Part shown: positions 21,405-29,467 of the stretch, in pieces
Layout of the letters: every line of letters begins with the position of its first letter
Numbering within the stretch: the stretch's first letter is position 1
From: JACCXE01 sp963718605
GTDB taxonomy: Bacteria > Actinomycetota > Acidimicrobiia > Acidimicrobiales > JACCXE01
Length of the DNA stretch: 64,000 nucleotides
NCBI GenBank assembly: GCA_963718605.1
Contig: OY970363.1
Coordinates: 3,906,001-3,970,000 of the forward strand
Reading direction: 5' to 3'
Made by a program: the position numbers and the translations under genes
Notes under the pieces: model-generated
Database searches by the model: none
What the model was told of the DNA's origin: nothing
The model's input: the letters and a program-made list of their open reading frames with translations, nothing else

Positions 21405-22004
21405 ATGACGGGCGTGAACGAGGTCCGACGCGCGCTGCCGGCGATCGTGCGCGCCTTCTGGACCTTTCCGGAAACCGTCCACCTACTTCCTAATGAGCGG
21501 AACCGTCGACGCGTGCTCCCCCGCTACCTCGCCGCCGACATGGCCGACTCGGCACGATTCGGCGGGCTGCAGGTCGCCGAAAACAACGGCGACGTAATCG
21601 GCGCCGCGGCGTGGCTTCCGCCTCGCGCGTATCCGATCACCGCGACGAGAGAGCTGCGGCAACTCGTCGGTTTCGTGCCGGTCCTTCCGTGGGCGGTCGG
21701 CGCCGCGCTCGAGGGTCAACGCGGTCAAGCGGCGAACCGCGCCCGTCACATCGAACACGCGGAGCCGCACTATTACCTGCGCGCGATCGGCGTCGACCCC
21801 GACCACCAACGAAAAGGCATCGGGAAGCAACTCATCACACCGATGCTGCAGCGCGCCGACGACGAACACGTCGGCTGCTTCCTCTTCACCGCGACAGAAG
21901 CGAACGCGGTTTGGTATGCGTCGCTCGGTTTCGAGACGAGCTCGCGGTACAACCCCACGCCGACGTGGCCCGACGTGTGGGCGATGTGGCGGGCGCCGCG
22001 TTAA
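21405..22004 (+). CDS. GNAT-family N-acetyltransferase
   Basis: 199 residues from ATG 21405; in-frame starts further upstream (21339, 21372) are possible. The acetyl-CoA-binding motif A is present as YYLRAIGVDPDHQRKGIGKQL, followed by the usual FETSSRYNPT-type C-terminal strand (ASLGFET). The substrate is unknown. Its 3' end lies 3 bp from the convergent surE stop. Confidence 0.8.
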   Translation: MTGVNEVRRALPAIVRAFWTFPETVHLLPNERNRRRVLPRYLAADMADSARFGGLQVAENNGDVIGAAAWLPPRAYPITATRELRQLVGFVPVLPWAVGAALEGQRGQAANRARHIEHAEPHYYLRAIGVDPDHQRKGIGKQLITPMLQRADDEHVGCFLFTATEANAVWYASLGFETSSRYNPTPTWPDVWAMWRAPR

Positions 22005-22007
22005 CGG

Positions 22008-22784
22008 TTAGCCAGCGAGTTCTTCGTTGGTGAGTCGACGCACGATCGTGTCGATCTCGTCGCCGCGCACGTCACGCGCCGCCTCGATGAGCGACAGCGT
22101 GATCCACCCCTCGATCAGCAAGGCGATGTCGCTGCCGGGGACAGGGTCGGACCGTCCGTAGTTGATCTCGAGCGTGCCCGGTCCGGCTTCCGCCATCGAT
22201 GCCTGCACCACGCCGCCCACCGCGAGGGTGGCGGCTTTCATGCCGCGCACGGCGTAGGGCCGCCGATTCGGCACGTTGACGTTGAACACACCGACCGTGC
22301 CCGTCTCGTACGCCGAGTGCACCAGGCTCGCGGCGCACACTGCGGCGGTGTCCCAGTAGAAGTCTTCGTCAGGTCGATGGGCGAGGCTGATGGCCATCGC
22401 GGGCACACCGAACTGACACGCGGTGAGCGCGGCACCGACGGTGCCCGAGTGCAGCACAGCCCGTCCCAAGTTGGCGCCGGCGTTGATGCCCGACACCAGC
22501 AGGTCGGGCTTGCCGCCGAATCCGCCGAGCGCGGCCGAGAAGGCGCAAAGAGCGGGCGGCCCGTCCACCGCGTACGCCTCGACGCCGAGCAGGTCTTCGA
22601 TCTCGCGGTCTTCGAACGACACCTGGCCCGTCACGTGCAGCGGGCCGAGCGCGGCCCCGTAGCCCGAGTAGTCGCGGTTCGGAGCGGCGATGACGACCTC
22701 GTGACCACACGTCTTGAGGACACGAGCGAGTGCGTGCAGACCGGGCCCGTCGATGCCGTCGTCGTTCGTCAGGAGGATGCGCAC
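22008..22784 (-). CDS. surE: 5'/3'-nucleotidase SurE
   Basis: 258 residues, the standard SurE length. The N-terminal metal-binding motif LLTNDDGIDGPGL (4-16) and the SGINAGANLG segment (about 97-106) are diagnostic. It dephosphorylates nucleoside 5'- and 3'-monophosphates and is linked to stationary-phase survival in other bacteria. Stand-alone gene. Confidence 0.93.
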   Translation of the reverse strand: MRILLTNDDGIDGPGLHALARVLKTCGHEVVIAAPNRDYSGYGAALGPLHVTGQVSFEDREIEDLLGVEAYAVDGPPALCAFSAALGGFGGKPDLLVSGINAGANLGRAVLHSGTVGAALTACQFGVPAMAISLAHRPDEDFYWDTAAVCAASLVHSAYETGTVGVFNVNVPNRRPYAVRGMKAATLAVGGVVQASMAEAGPGTLEINYGRSDPVPGSDIALLIEGWITLSLIEAARDVRGDEIDTIVRRLTNEELAG

Positions 22785-22857
22785 GGATCCCAGTCTGACG
22801 CAGGAATCTTCATCGGCCTTACGAGACGGTGACGGGACGCGGAACTGTTGACAAAAG

Positions 22858-22931
22858 CGCTCCCGGCACGACTCGAACGTGCGGCAACCGACTTAGAAGG
22901 ACGGTGCTCTATCCAGCTGAGCTACGGGAGC
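22858..22931 (-). tRNA. tRNA-Arg (anticodon TCT)
   Basis: Read on the minus strand: acceptor GCTCCCG/CGGGAGC. The anticodon loop CTTCTAA gives TCT, and the T-arm contains GTTCGAGTC. No CCA is encoded. Its 5' end overlaps the 3' end of the neighbouring secreted-protein gene by 23 bp. Confidence 0.95.
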
Positions 22932-24057
22932 CTTCCCTAAGCCTACGAACCAGCAGCACCGCGGCGAGTAATAGCGATGCGGGCACGAGCACGGATCCTT
23001 GCTCAGAGCCCGTGCGACTCAGGATTCCGCCGCGCACCTTGGAGGGCGCGGCGGTCGTCGGCGTGGTGGTCGTAGCGGCGGGCGCTGCGGCACCGATCGA
23101 GAAGACGTTGATCGGCTGGCCGGTGCCCTCGCTGATCGTGACGTAGCGCGACATGTCGGTGGCGATCGCGACCGCCTCGCCCTGGCCTTCGTCCACCTGC
23201 GGCGCATTGCACGATCCAGCGCGCAGCGCGTTGGGCACCGACTGACCCGGCGCACGCGTGAAGGCGAGCACCGCCTGGTAGGTGCGCACGAGGATTAACG
23301 AGCCGTCGGCCGAGATGTCGGCGCCGGTCACCCACGTGCCGGGAAAGGTGGAGACCTTCACGGGCGGCACGATCTGAATCGTGCCGAAGTCGTTCATCGT
23401 GATCGTGGCGCCCTTGGTCATCGACGCCGCTGGCGCGACCAAGATGCGCGACAGCCCCAGGAGGTTTTTAGTCACGATCACGAGGTCTCCGCTGATTGGA
23501 TCGACGAAGAGCGCTTCGGCGTCTTCGCGTGCGGCGGGAAAGACGAGGTTGAAGCGCTCGACGCCGGTGAGCGGCGTACCGGGTGCCTTGGGCGCAAGCG
23601 TTGGTTCGGCGGCGCGATAAACGGTGACGACATCGCGCGCTTGGCCGGCGCCACCGAGGGGCACCTCGGCCGCGTTGTCACCGATGTCGGCGGCGTAGAT
23701 GTACGAGCCGGCCGCGCCGTGCTTGGGGCCGATGCCGATGTCCTCCCAGTCCACCGCCGTCGCTCCCGGGAACGCGTAGGAGCCGAGGTCGGCGCCATCC
23801 AGGGTCAGCGCGAACACTTCCGGCTTGCCGCCCGAGTCGTTGTGCGTGAAATAGACGCCTGGGTACTTGCGACTAGCGACGAGGCCGGAGATCTCGGTGA
23901 GGCGCGTGTTCTTGACGTGCCCGGCAACCGTTCCGGCGCCAAAACGGGCGCAGGAGTTGTCAGCCCCGCGGGCGTCTGGCGAAAACGCCACCGAGTGAAT
24001 GCTGCCGACAACTGCGAGAGCAGCCAGTCCTGCCCACCACCGGACCCCTCGCGTCAT
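22909..24057 (-). CDS. Exported protein with sortase-like C-terminal anchor
   Basis: 382 residues from ATG 24057. The signal segment lies at about residues 5-25. The mature part looks like a beta-propeller-type surface protein, with repeated short strands and motifs such as SGLVASRKYPGVYFTHNDSGG and WVTGADISADGSLILVRT. A Thr/Pro/Ala-rich linker precedes LSRTG, then a hydrophobic helix and Arg-rich tail. That resembles an LPxTG-type sorting signal with Ser for Pro. The last codons overlap tRNA-Arg. No enzyme activity can be assigned. Confidence 0.7.
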   Translation of the reverse strand: MTRGVRWWAGLAALAVVGSIHSVAFSPDARGADNSCARFGAGTVAGHVKNTRLTEISGLVASRKYPGVYFTHNDSGGKPEVFALTLDGADLGSYAFPGATAVDWEDIGIGPKHGAAGSYIYAADIGDNAAEVPLGGAGQARDVVTVYRAAEPTLAPKAPGTPLTGVERFNLVFPAAREDAEALFVDPISGDLVIVTKNLLGLSRILVAPAASMTKGATITMNDFGTIQIVPPVKVSTFPGTWVTGADISADGSLILVRTYQAVLAFTRAPGQSVPNALRAGSCNAPQVDEGQGEAVAIATDMSRYVTISEGTGQPINVFSIGAAAPAATTTTPTTAAPSKVRGGILSRTGSEQGSVLVPASLLLAAVLLVRRLREGSRSSAG

Positions 24058-24108
24058 GCCCAAGTGTCTACTGGCTGCGGCGGACAACTATCCTGCGCAA
24101 GCCGCATC

Positions 24109-24180
24109 GCGCCTCTAGCTCAATGGCAGAGCAACGGACTCTTAATCCGCAGGTTCTGGGTTCGAATCCCAGGGGGCGCA
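24109..24180 (+). tRNA. tRNA-Lys (anticodon CTT), integration target
   Basis: Acceptor GCGCCTC/GGGGCGC with one G-T pair. The anticodon loop CTCTTAA gives CTT, and the T-arm contains GGTTCGAATCC. No CCA is encoded. Its 3' 21 bp plus one base form the left copy of the direct repeat that bounds the element to the right, so the tRNA stays intact after insertion. Confidence 0.95.
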
Positions 24181-24181
24181 C
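24160..24181 (+). repeat. attL core, 22-bp direct repeat
   Basis: It covers the T-arm and acceptor 3' side of tRNA-Lys, from GTTCGAATCC to GGGGGCGCAC, and is identical to 33954-33975. The identity stops on both sides (G versus A before it, T versus C after it). Confidence 0.93.
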
Positions 24182-24218
24182 TCTGACGACCTGCGCTTAC
24201 GTCGGCGAAGCAGACCGA

Positions 24219-24237
24219 TTGGTCACGGATTGGTCAC
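24219..24237 (+). repeat. Paired TTGGTCAC direct repeats, likely integrase arm site (left)
   Basis: Two copies of TTGGTCAC start at 24219 and 24230, 11 bp apart. A pair with the same 11-bp spacing lies inside the right end. The position, between the att core and the integrase gene, suits arm-type binding sites of a tyrosine integrase. The binding role is inferred. Confidence 0.6.
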
Positions 24238-24250
24238 AAGCCCTGTTTCG

Positions 24251-24832
24251 TCAGAGCCGAAACTCCATGCGCCAACCTGCTTGGACCATCTCATCCCGCG
24301 TGTAGGTCACAGCAGTTAGCCCGCGCGTTTCCACTGTGTACGACGACGATTCAGGAACCTCTATTAGCGAGAACGTGAGTCGGCAATCCGCCGACGTGTA
24401 CGTCCCCTCGAACAATCCAGTTTCTTGTGTGCGTCTGATGTTCTCTAACTCGCCTCCAACGAGCGGTGCAGTCGCGACGACCTCACCGACTGAGTTCAGT
24501 AGGCGCACGGGCTGGCCACTGCGGAGCTTCCCGACCGTCGTTTCGCAGCCCCCGTCGCCCGCCTCCTCCGGATCTAGAGCACTCCCCACGAAAAAACCGT
24601 CAACCGTGTGCGTGGGAGCGCCCGTCGTGTCACGGCTGAGCGCGATCCCCCCGACTGCGCCAAGGATCACCCCAACTAAGAGCATCGCGACTGGAAGTTT
24701 CCAGCGTCGCCGTCCGTCGCCGCTCACGAGCCACCACCCACCGAATGCCGAACCGCCGTCTCGCCAAAGGCCGGAAATGCGACGCGACGCGGAGTGACGG
24801 CGCCCGAGTCGCTCGACCTGTCGCGGCCACAA
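24251..24832 (-). CDS. Hypothetical membrane-anchored protein of the element
   Basis: 193 residues from 24832, or 158 from a GTG at 24727 that removes a basic leader. One hydrophobic segment (about 46-65) is followed by an external-type domain containing three Cys, Thr/Ser-rich strands and a repeated GGE/LFEGTYTSADCRLTFS pattern. No family is recognised. It lies downstream of the integrase on the same strand, adjacent to the left att site. Confidence 0.55.
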   Translation of the reverse strand: MWPRQVERLGRRHSASRRISGLWRDGGSAFGGWWLVSGDGRRRWKLPVAMLLVGVILGAVGGIALSRDTTGAPTHTVDGFFVGSALDPEEAGDGGCETTVGKLRSGQPVRLLNSVGEVVATAPLVGGELENIRRTQETGLFEGTYTSADCRLTFSLIEVPESSSYTVETRGLTAVTYTRDEMVQAGWRMEFRL

Positions 24833-24866
24833 CTGCTGCAGAACGGTCGCGACTTAGTCGGAGTAG

Positions 24867-25997
24867 TCACGCGCGGCCGTCAACTACCGCCGCGAGGGTG
24901 TCCGCGGCGGCTTGATCGTGGGCGGGCAATACGTGCGTATACAGGCCAAGAGTCACGCTGACGTTGGCATGACCCAGCCGTTGCTGAACGACACGCGGGT
25001 TGATGCCAGAAGCAATCAACAGGGTGGCGGCGGAGTGCCGCAATCCGTGGACGCCGATCGGCGACAACCCCACGGCCTCAGCGATCGCCTTGAACTTTGC
25101 CGTAACGGTCTGCGGCCAAAGGCCGGAACCATCGGGATGGGTGAAGACCAGATCAGTGTGAGCCCACCCCGCGCCCATCAATAGGCGCTCGGCGTTTTGT
25201 TGTGCTCGCCAAGCGCGAAGCATGCGAACTGTGTCCGTGTCCAGCGAGACGCTCCGGTTCCCCGCGTTCGTTTTCGGCGCGCCCTCTACGACCCGGCCGC
25301 CCGCGATTGTCCGTTGCCAGGCGAAGGTGACTACCGCGTCGTCCAAGTTCAGATCGGCCCATCGAAGGCCGAGGGCCTCGCCGCGCCGGCAGCCAGTCAT
25401 CGCGATGAGGCGCCAGAGTGGCCCGAGCCGATCGTCGACTACCGCAGCCAGGAACCTGCGTAGCTCACTTGGCGACCACGCCCGCGGCCTCGGCCGAGTG
25501 GCTGGCGGAAGACTCCTGGTGCGCATCGCCACATTCCGCGACACGAGACCAAGATCGAGCGCATCGGCAAGCGCCTTAGCGAGCACTCCGTGCACATTTC
25601 GAACCGACTTCGGCGACAGCGGGTGATGCACTAAGTCAGTAACGAACCGGTCAACGTGCACCCGGCCGAGCTTCTGAAGAGGAACCTCGCCAAGCCGAGG
25701 CTCAACGTGATGCCGACAAATTCGCTGGTAGGTCTCGAACGTTGTCGGTCGAATCGTGCCCTCTATCGACGGAAGCCATTGAAGCTCGATGTAGTCGCGA
25801 ACGCTGATTTTGGTGGGATCGATGAATGAGCCGGTAGCGATCTCCGCAACCAGTCGCTGCAACTCCTCTTGCGCTGCCGCCTTCGTGTCGAATCCGCGAC
25901 GCCGGAGTTGTCGCCGGTTGCCTCCAGCACTCGCGATGTCGACCACGAAATACCAGCGCCCGCTCTCATCCTTGCGAACGCTCCCGCGACGACTCAT
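24867..25997 (-). CDS. int: Tyrosine-type site-specific integrase
   Basis: 376 residues from ATG 25997. The layout is an N-terminal arm-binding region, an SAM-like core-binding domain (about 60-150) and the catalytic domain. Catalytic residues are visible: Arg in MTGCRRGEALGLRW, HGLRH, GHANVSVTLGLYTHV with the second His and the nucleophile Tyr. It cuts and joins the att sites. ATG overlaps the upstream gene's stop (ATGA). It lies beside attL, as expected for an element that inserts into a tRNA. Confidence 0.95.
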   Translation of the reverse strand: MSRRGSVRKDESGRWYFVVDIASAGGNRRQLRRRGFDTKAAAQEELQRLVAEIATGSFIDPTKISVRDYIELQWLPSIEGTIRPTTFETYQRICRHHVEPRLGEVPLQKLGRVHVDRFVTDLVHHPLSPKSVRNVHGVLAKALADALDLGLVSRNVAMRTRSLPPATRPRPRAWSPSELRRFLAAVVDDRLGPLWRLIAMTGCRRGEALGLRWADLNLDDAVVTFAWQRTIAGGRVVEGAPKTNAGNRSVSLDTDTVRMLRAWRAQQNAERLLMGAGWAHTDLVFTHPDGSGLWPQTVTAKFKAIAEAVGLSPIGVHGLRHSAATLLIASGINPRVVQQRLGHANVSVTLGLYTHVLPAHDQAAADTLAAVVDGRA

Positions 25998-26515
25998 CCG
26001 GCCATCCCCTTTCCTTTGGCCGACGGCAGGAACCCTCGACGCCGCGCTTCGCGCACCCACCCGTGGACTGTCGGAACGGGTCGACCGGTCTTGATCGAGA
26101 TGGTTGGCGCCGGCGGCTTACCGCTTGCGATCGCTCGCCGATACTCGAAGGCGACCGCCTCGAAAAATGAATCCGGATATGGCGGCCGCGACGGCACCTT
26201 CAGAGCCTTGGGCTTTCGTGATGCATCGCGTTGCGCCTTTGCCTCGCGGTAATTGTTGAGCGACGCCTCGATTGCGGGAACGGTGAGCCGCGGCTGTCGG
26301 AGATCCTCCGTCGACAGCCCGCGCTCCGTCTCGATTCGAATCGCAGTCACTACCAGGCGGCCTTCGCGCTCGATGTCCTTAACAAACAACTTCGGCCAGA
26401 CGCGAGGAAAGAACTGGATCTCGCGCCATCCGTCCGCGCCGCGCTCCGCAACCATGTGGGAGCCGTCGCGATTGATCGCCCGAGTTGCGCGCCCTAAATC
26501 CTCTGTCGATTCCAT
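25994..26515 (-). CDS. Element protein with C-terminal HTH-like region
   Basis: 173 residues. From memory, proteins of this type commonly precede integrases in actinomycete elements. The C-terminal half (PDSFFEAVAFEYRRA ... PVPTVHGWVREARRRGFL) has a helix-turn-helix look resembling resolvase/whiA-like DNA-recognition segments. The N-terminal part is mixed alpha/beta and unassigned. It is coupled to int by a 4-bp overlap, so it may control integrase expression or direction of recombination. Confidence 0.65.
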   Translation of the reverse strand: MESTEDLGRATRAINRDGSHMVAERGADGWREIQFFPRVWPKLFVKDIEREGRLVVTAIRIETERGLSTEDLRQPRLTVPAIEASLNNYREAKAQRDASRKPKALKVPSRPPYPDSFFEAVAFEYRRAIASGKPPAPTISIKTGRPVPTVHGWVREARRRGFLPSAKGKGMAG

Positions 26516-26613
26516 CGGGTCTGATGCTAAGCAGTAGCCGTGCGTACGTCAAGTGTGCCGAACTTATCTACAGAAGTCCGCGTAACCTATAGATCGTGCG
26601 CTATACCGTCCGC

Positions 26614-26829
26614 ATGTCATTCCCCACCTTGGACCCATCCGAAAATCCGACGTGCACCATCGACGAGGCCGCTCAGATCCTCGGCGTGTCGCGCACCGTC
26701 GCTTACGAGTCGGCCCGCAAAGGGCAACTTCCGACCATCAAGATGGGCAAGCGGTTACTTGTGCCGACCGCCGCCCTGAGGCGCCTGCTTCAGCTGGACG
26801 AAGCGCCGTCGGCGCCGCCCGTTGGGTGA
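26614..26829 (+). CDS. Excisionase-like MerR/HTH_17 DNA-binding protein
   Basis: 71 residues from ATG 26614; GTG 26596 would add six residues. The sequence CTIDEAAQILGVSRTVAYESARKG followed by LPTIKMGKRLLVPTAAL is a classic winged-helix excisionase domain. It likely directs excision of the element and may act as a repressor. It is divergent from the integrase operon across a 98-bp gap, and its stop overlaps the next gene (GTGA). Confidence 0.82.
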   Translation: MSFPTLDPSENPTCTIDEAAQILGVSRTVAYESARKGQLPTIKMGKRLLVPTAALRRLLQLDEAPSAPPVG

Positions 26830-27674
26830 TCCCGCGCTCAACTGCGTTCAGATTCAAATGGGAACGTGCCCTACGGCAGTCGGGGCTCCCGCCAAGTACG
26901 CGCCTCGTCCTACTCGCGCTCGCGTCCTACATGGACACGGACGGCACACGGGCGTTTCCTAGCCAACTGACACTCGCGCGCGACACCGGACTGAGCGACC
27001 GCACCGTGCGCGGCCACCTCGCCCGCGCGATCGCAGAGGGCTGGCTCGTTTGCATCGCACGCGGACACCGACGCGGAGACGGAACGACGCGCAGCAACTC
27101 GTACGCCGCGAAGATCCCCGATCACTGCACTGTCGAAAAGTCAACCGGCGGTGCAGTTCCGGTTGACAACGCGTCAACCGGCGAGATGACCCAAGTCAAC
27201 CGGCAGCAGCGTGACGCTCAACCGGAGACGGAGTACCGCCTACCAAACCCGTTTGACCAACCCCCTCCTACCAATGGGACCGCTCTGGTCGACAAGGTGG
27301 TTCAACTGATCGCTATCGCCGAGGTTGCAGGGGAGGATGATCCTCTAGTGAAGAGTCCCGTCGCAGTGGCTACGGCACGCGTCCGCGCCGGACGTTACGA
27401 AGGCGTCGCGAAACGAATCGCGTGGTTCGCTGCCATTAGATCCGATCTTGACGACGCGGTCAGCGTGGCACGCGAATGGAATAGGCCGTTCGAACTGCCT
27501 TCGCGATGTGCGACCTGCCCCGCCGATCCGATCGATCCGAACCTGATGGTGATCGTCGGCAACAGCGCAGCGGACTGTTCCTGTAAAGCGCGTCTCCGGG
27601 CTGATTGGAGGCGAGGACGCGACTACGACCTGCAAGCCGAACCAGCGCGGCAAACGCGGCAAACAGGTGAGTAG
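26826..27674 (+). CDS. Winged-helix protein, possible replication initiator
   Basis: 282 residues from GTG 26826. The N-terminal domain (about 1-95) matches HTH_36-type winged helices: STRLVLLALASYMDTDG, then FPSQLTLARDTGLSDRTVRGHLARA. Such domains head plasmid and phage replication proteins. A Pro/Thr-rich linker, a helical segment (about 170-230) and a Cys-containing C-terminus (CATCPADP ... CSCK) follow. It is translationally coupled to the excisionase-like gene. Replication or transcriptional control is inferred. Confidence 0.65.
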   Translation: MIPRSTAFRFKWERALRQSGLPPSTRLVLLALASYMDTDGTRAFPSQLTLARDTGLSDRTVRGHLARAIAEGWLVCIARGHRRGDGTTRSNSYAAKIPDHCTVEKSTGGAVPVDNASTGEMTQVNRQQRDAQPETEYRLPNPFDQPPPTNGTALVDKVVQLIAIAEVAGEDDPLVKSPVAVATARVRAGRYEGVAKRIAWFAAIRSDLDDAVSVAREWNRPFELPSRCATCPADPIDPNLMVIVGNSAADCSCKARLRADWRRGRDYDLQAEPARQTRQTGE

Positions 27675-27684
27675 ACGGATCGTC

Positions 27685-28242
27685 CTACGTAGGCGAGTCG
27701 GTTCCTTGCTCGCCGCCCGTCACGACATGTTCCGTCCATTTCGCACCGTCCCAGTAGCGAAGATCCGCCCGACCCGTCGGATCAGCGAGCCAGTCGGCCG
27801 GCGTACCCGGCGGGGCAGGAACCGGGCCACCTGACGCGATCACCGAGGGCGCGCGTGGTGTTTCGCGCAAGGCGTTTGCGGCCATTGTGTTCACCTTCGC
27901 AGCAAACTCACGTGCCGCCTTGCCTTGTTTCGCATCCACTTCCGCGACGAACGCGCTTCCATCGTTTTCGACAGTGATGTAGAGCTCGCGATTGTCCTTT
28001 TTCTTTCTCAACCCCAACGCGAACGGACCCGTGAGTAGCAGCCGTGTGGCAGTAATCCGGCGATCAACGTCTCCCGCCGTCTCCACGGTGAGGCGCGCCC
28101 CCGCAAGCGGCACTGATTCCTTCCCCCGCTGAATCTGACCGTCACGGACGACGATTAGACCGAAGCGCGCATCGCCGTAAGCGTGAGCCGCCTTCTCCCT
28201 CGCCGCTTCGACACCCTTCGTGATCTTGTTCCAGGTCGACAC
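27685..28242 (-). CDS. PH-like protein with C-terminal DUF2510 motif
   Basis: 185 residues. The C-terminus (about 148-172, PADWLADPTGR then LRYWDGAKWTEHV) is a DUF2510 module, a short Trp-rich motif common in actinomycete membrane-associated proteins. The first 125 residues form a beta-rich domain that could be a PH-like or short-chain effector-binding fold. There is no signal peptide or membrane segment. The gene points toward the winged-helix gene. Function unknown. Confidence 0.65.
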   Translation of the reverse strand: MSTWNKITKGVEAAREKAAHAYGDARFGLIVVRDGQIQRGKESVPLAGARLTVETAGDVDRRITATRLLLTGPFALGLRKKKDNRELYITVENDGSAFVAEVDAKQGKAAREFAAKVNTMAANALRETPRAPSVIASGGPVPAPPGTPADWLADPTGRADLRYWDGAKWTEHVVTGGEQGTDSPT

Positions 28243-28316
28243 GCAGCCTCCTTGTCAACTCGAAATGCTAATCACCCGCGGTCGATACATCCCGTTGCCC
28301 GGCCCCGCATCAGCCG

Positions 28317-29327
28317 GTGAAGCCGTCGAAGGAAAGCAGGGCGCGGACGCTCTCGGCGCTGGGCGTTCCAGGCATCGCAAAGACGCTCCGTAAGAACGCG
28401 GTAGCCCAGGCTGCGCGCGATGCTGCGACGATGGAGAGTCCCGAGCACGAGCGCCGCTCCGTCGTTGGCTATATGCAGGCTCAAGCGCCGGACGAAACGG
28501 TCGAACACGCCGAGAAAGTCGCGTCAGAACACGTCTTCGGAGCGAGGTACGACGTGTGGGACGTTCACACCGACAAGCGCCGTTGGTGGGTAGTCACGAA
28601 CATGACGAACCTTTACAGCCAGCAGGATTTCAAGAGCATGAACGGCGTGCTCACATTTCACATCGGACTAATGACGAGGATGATGGACGCGCAGTCGCGG
28701 AAGGCGCCCGATCGACCAGATCCGCGTTTGATGAGGACCCGCCGGCTGTGGGAGCAGGCGGCCGAGGCGCAGAACGTGGCGGAGGAAGCCGAGGACTTTC
28801 AGACGGTAGGGATGCGGTGCCGAGAGACGCTCGTGTCGCTGGCGCAGGATCTCGCCTCGAATGATCTCGTTCCGGCCAGCCAGGACGCGCCGAAGGCGTC
28901 CGACTTTGTTCATTGGGCCGAACTCATCGCGAACGCTGTCGCGGCCGGCGCCCCGCTTGCTCGGCTGCGCGGCCTTCTCAAGTCGTCGGCGAAGGAAGCT
29001 TGGGAGTACGTCGCGTGGGTGACTCACAACAAGTCCGCTACGAGGTTCGATGCAGAGATTGCTGTTCAGACCGTCGCGAGTGTGCTCGCACTCTTCGAAG
29101 ACGCGATTGATCGCCACGATCGGGGTGGGCCTGAACGGTGCCCCGTCTGCGCGTCATATCGACTTGGCAGTGACTTTCTGTTCGACAGCGACGCGGGGAC
29201 GGTTGTGTCCGTGCGACTCTGCGAACGCTGCGATTGGAGCGAGGAATATGAGCCGGAACCCATGTCGGCACCTTTGGCTGAATCCGAGCCGATCATTGGT
29301 GACTGTCTGCCGTCCTCGGAGTTGTGA
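28317..29327 (+). CDS. Unrecognised element protein with C-terminal zinc ribbon
   Basis: 336 residues from GTG 28317; no clear ribosome-binding site is seen. The body is mostly helical, with WDVHTDKRRWWVVTNMTNLYSQ (about 82-103) as the most distinctive stretch and a RCRETL helix near 168. The C-terminal CPVC ... CERC (about 276-303) is a zinc ribbon. No catalytic signature is recognised. Its neighbours are accessory genes, which makes a defence or stress role possible but unproven. Confidence 0.6.
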   Translation: MKPSKESRARTLSALGVPGIAKTLRKNAVAQAARDAATMESPEHERRSVVGYMQAQAPDETVEHAEKVASEHVFGARYDVWDVHTDKRRWWVVTNMTNLYSQQDFKSMNGVLTFHIGLMTRMMDAQSRKAPDRPDPRLMRTRRLWEQAAEAQNVAEEAEDFQTVGMRCRETLVSLAQDLASNDLVPASQDAPKASDFVHWAELIANAVAAGAPLARLRGLLKSSAKEAWEYVAWVTHNKSATRFDAEIAVQTVASVLALFEDAIDRHDRGGPERCPVCASYRLGSDFLFDSDAGTVVSVRLCERCDWSEEYEPEPMSAPLAESEPIIGDCLPSSEL

Positions 29328-29467
29328 TCAGTAAACGAGCCATAGATGTACCGCGTCGACGGAAAATCAAAATTCACTTTCGCGAATCATGTAGCCACTT
29401 GCGCTTGCTCGCACTTCCGGCCTTAATCGCCACGATCTGACGCGCGTCGGGCGCCGACTGTGCGTGA

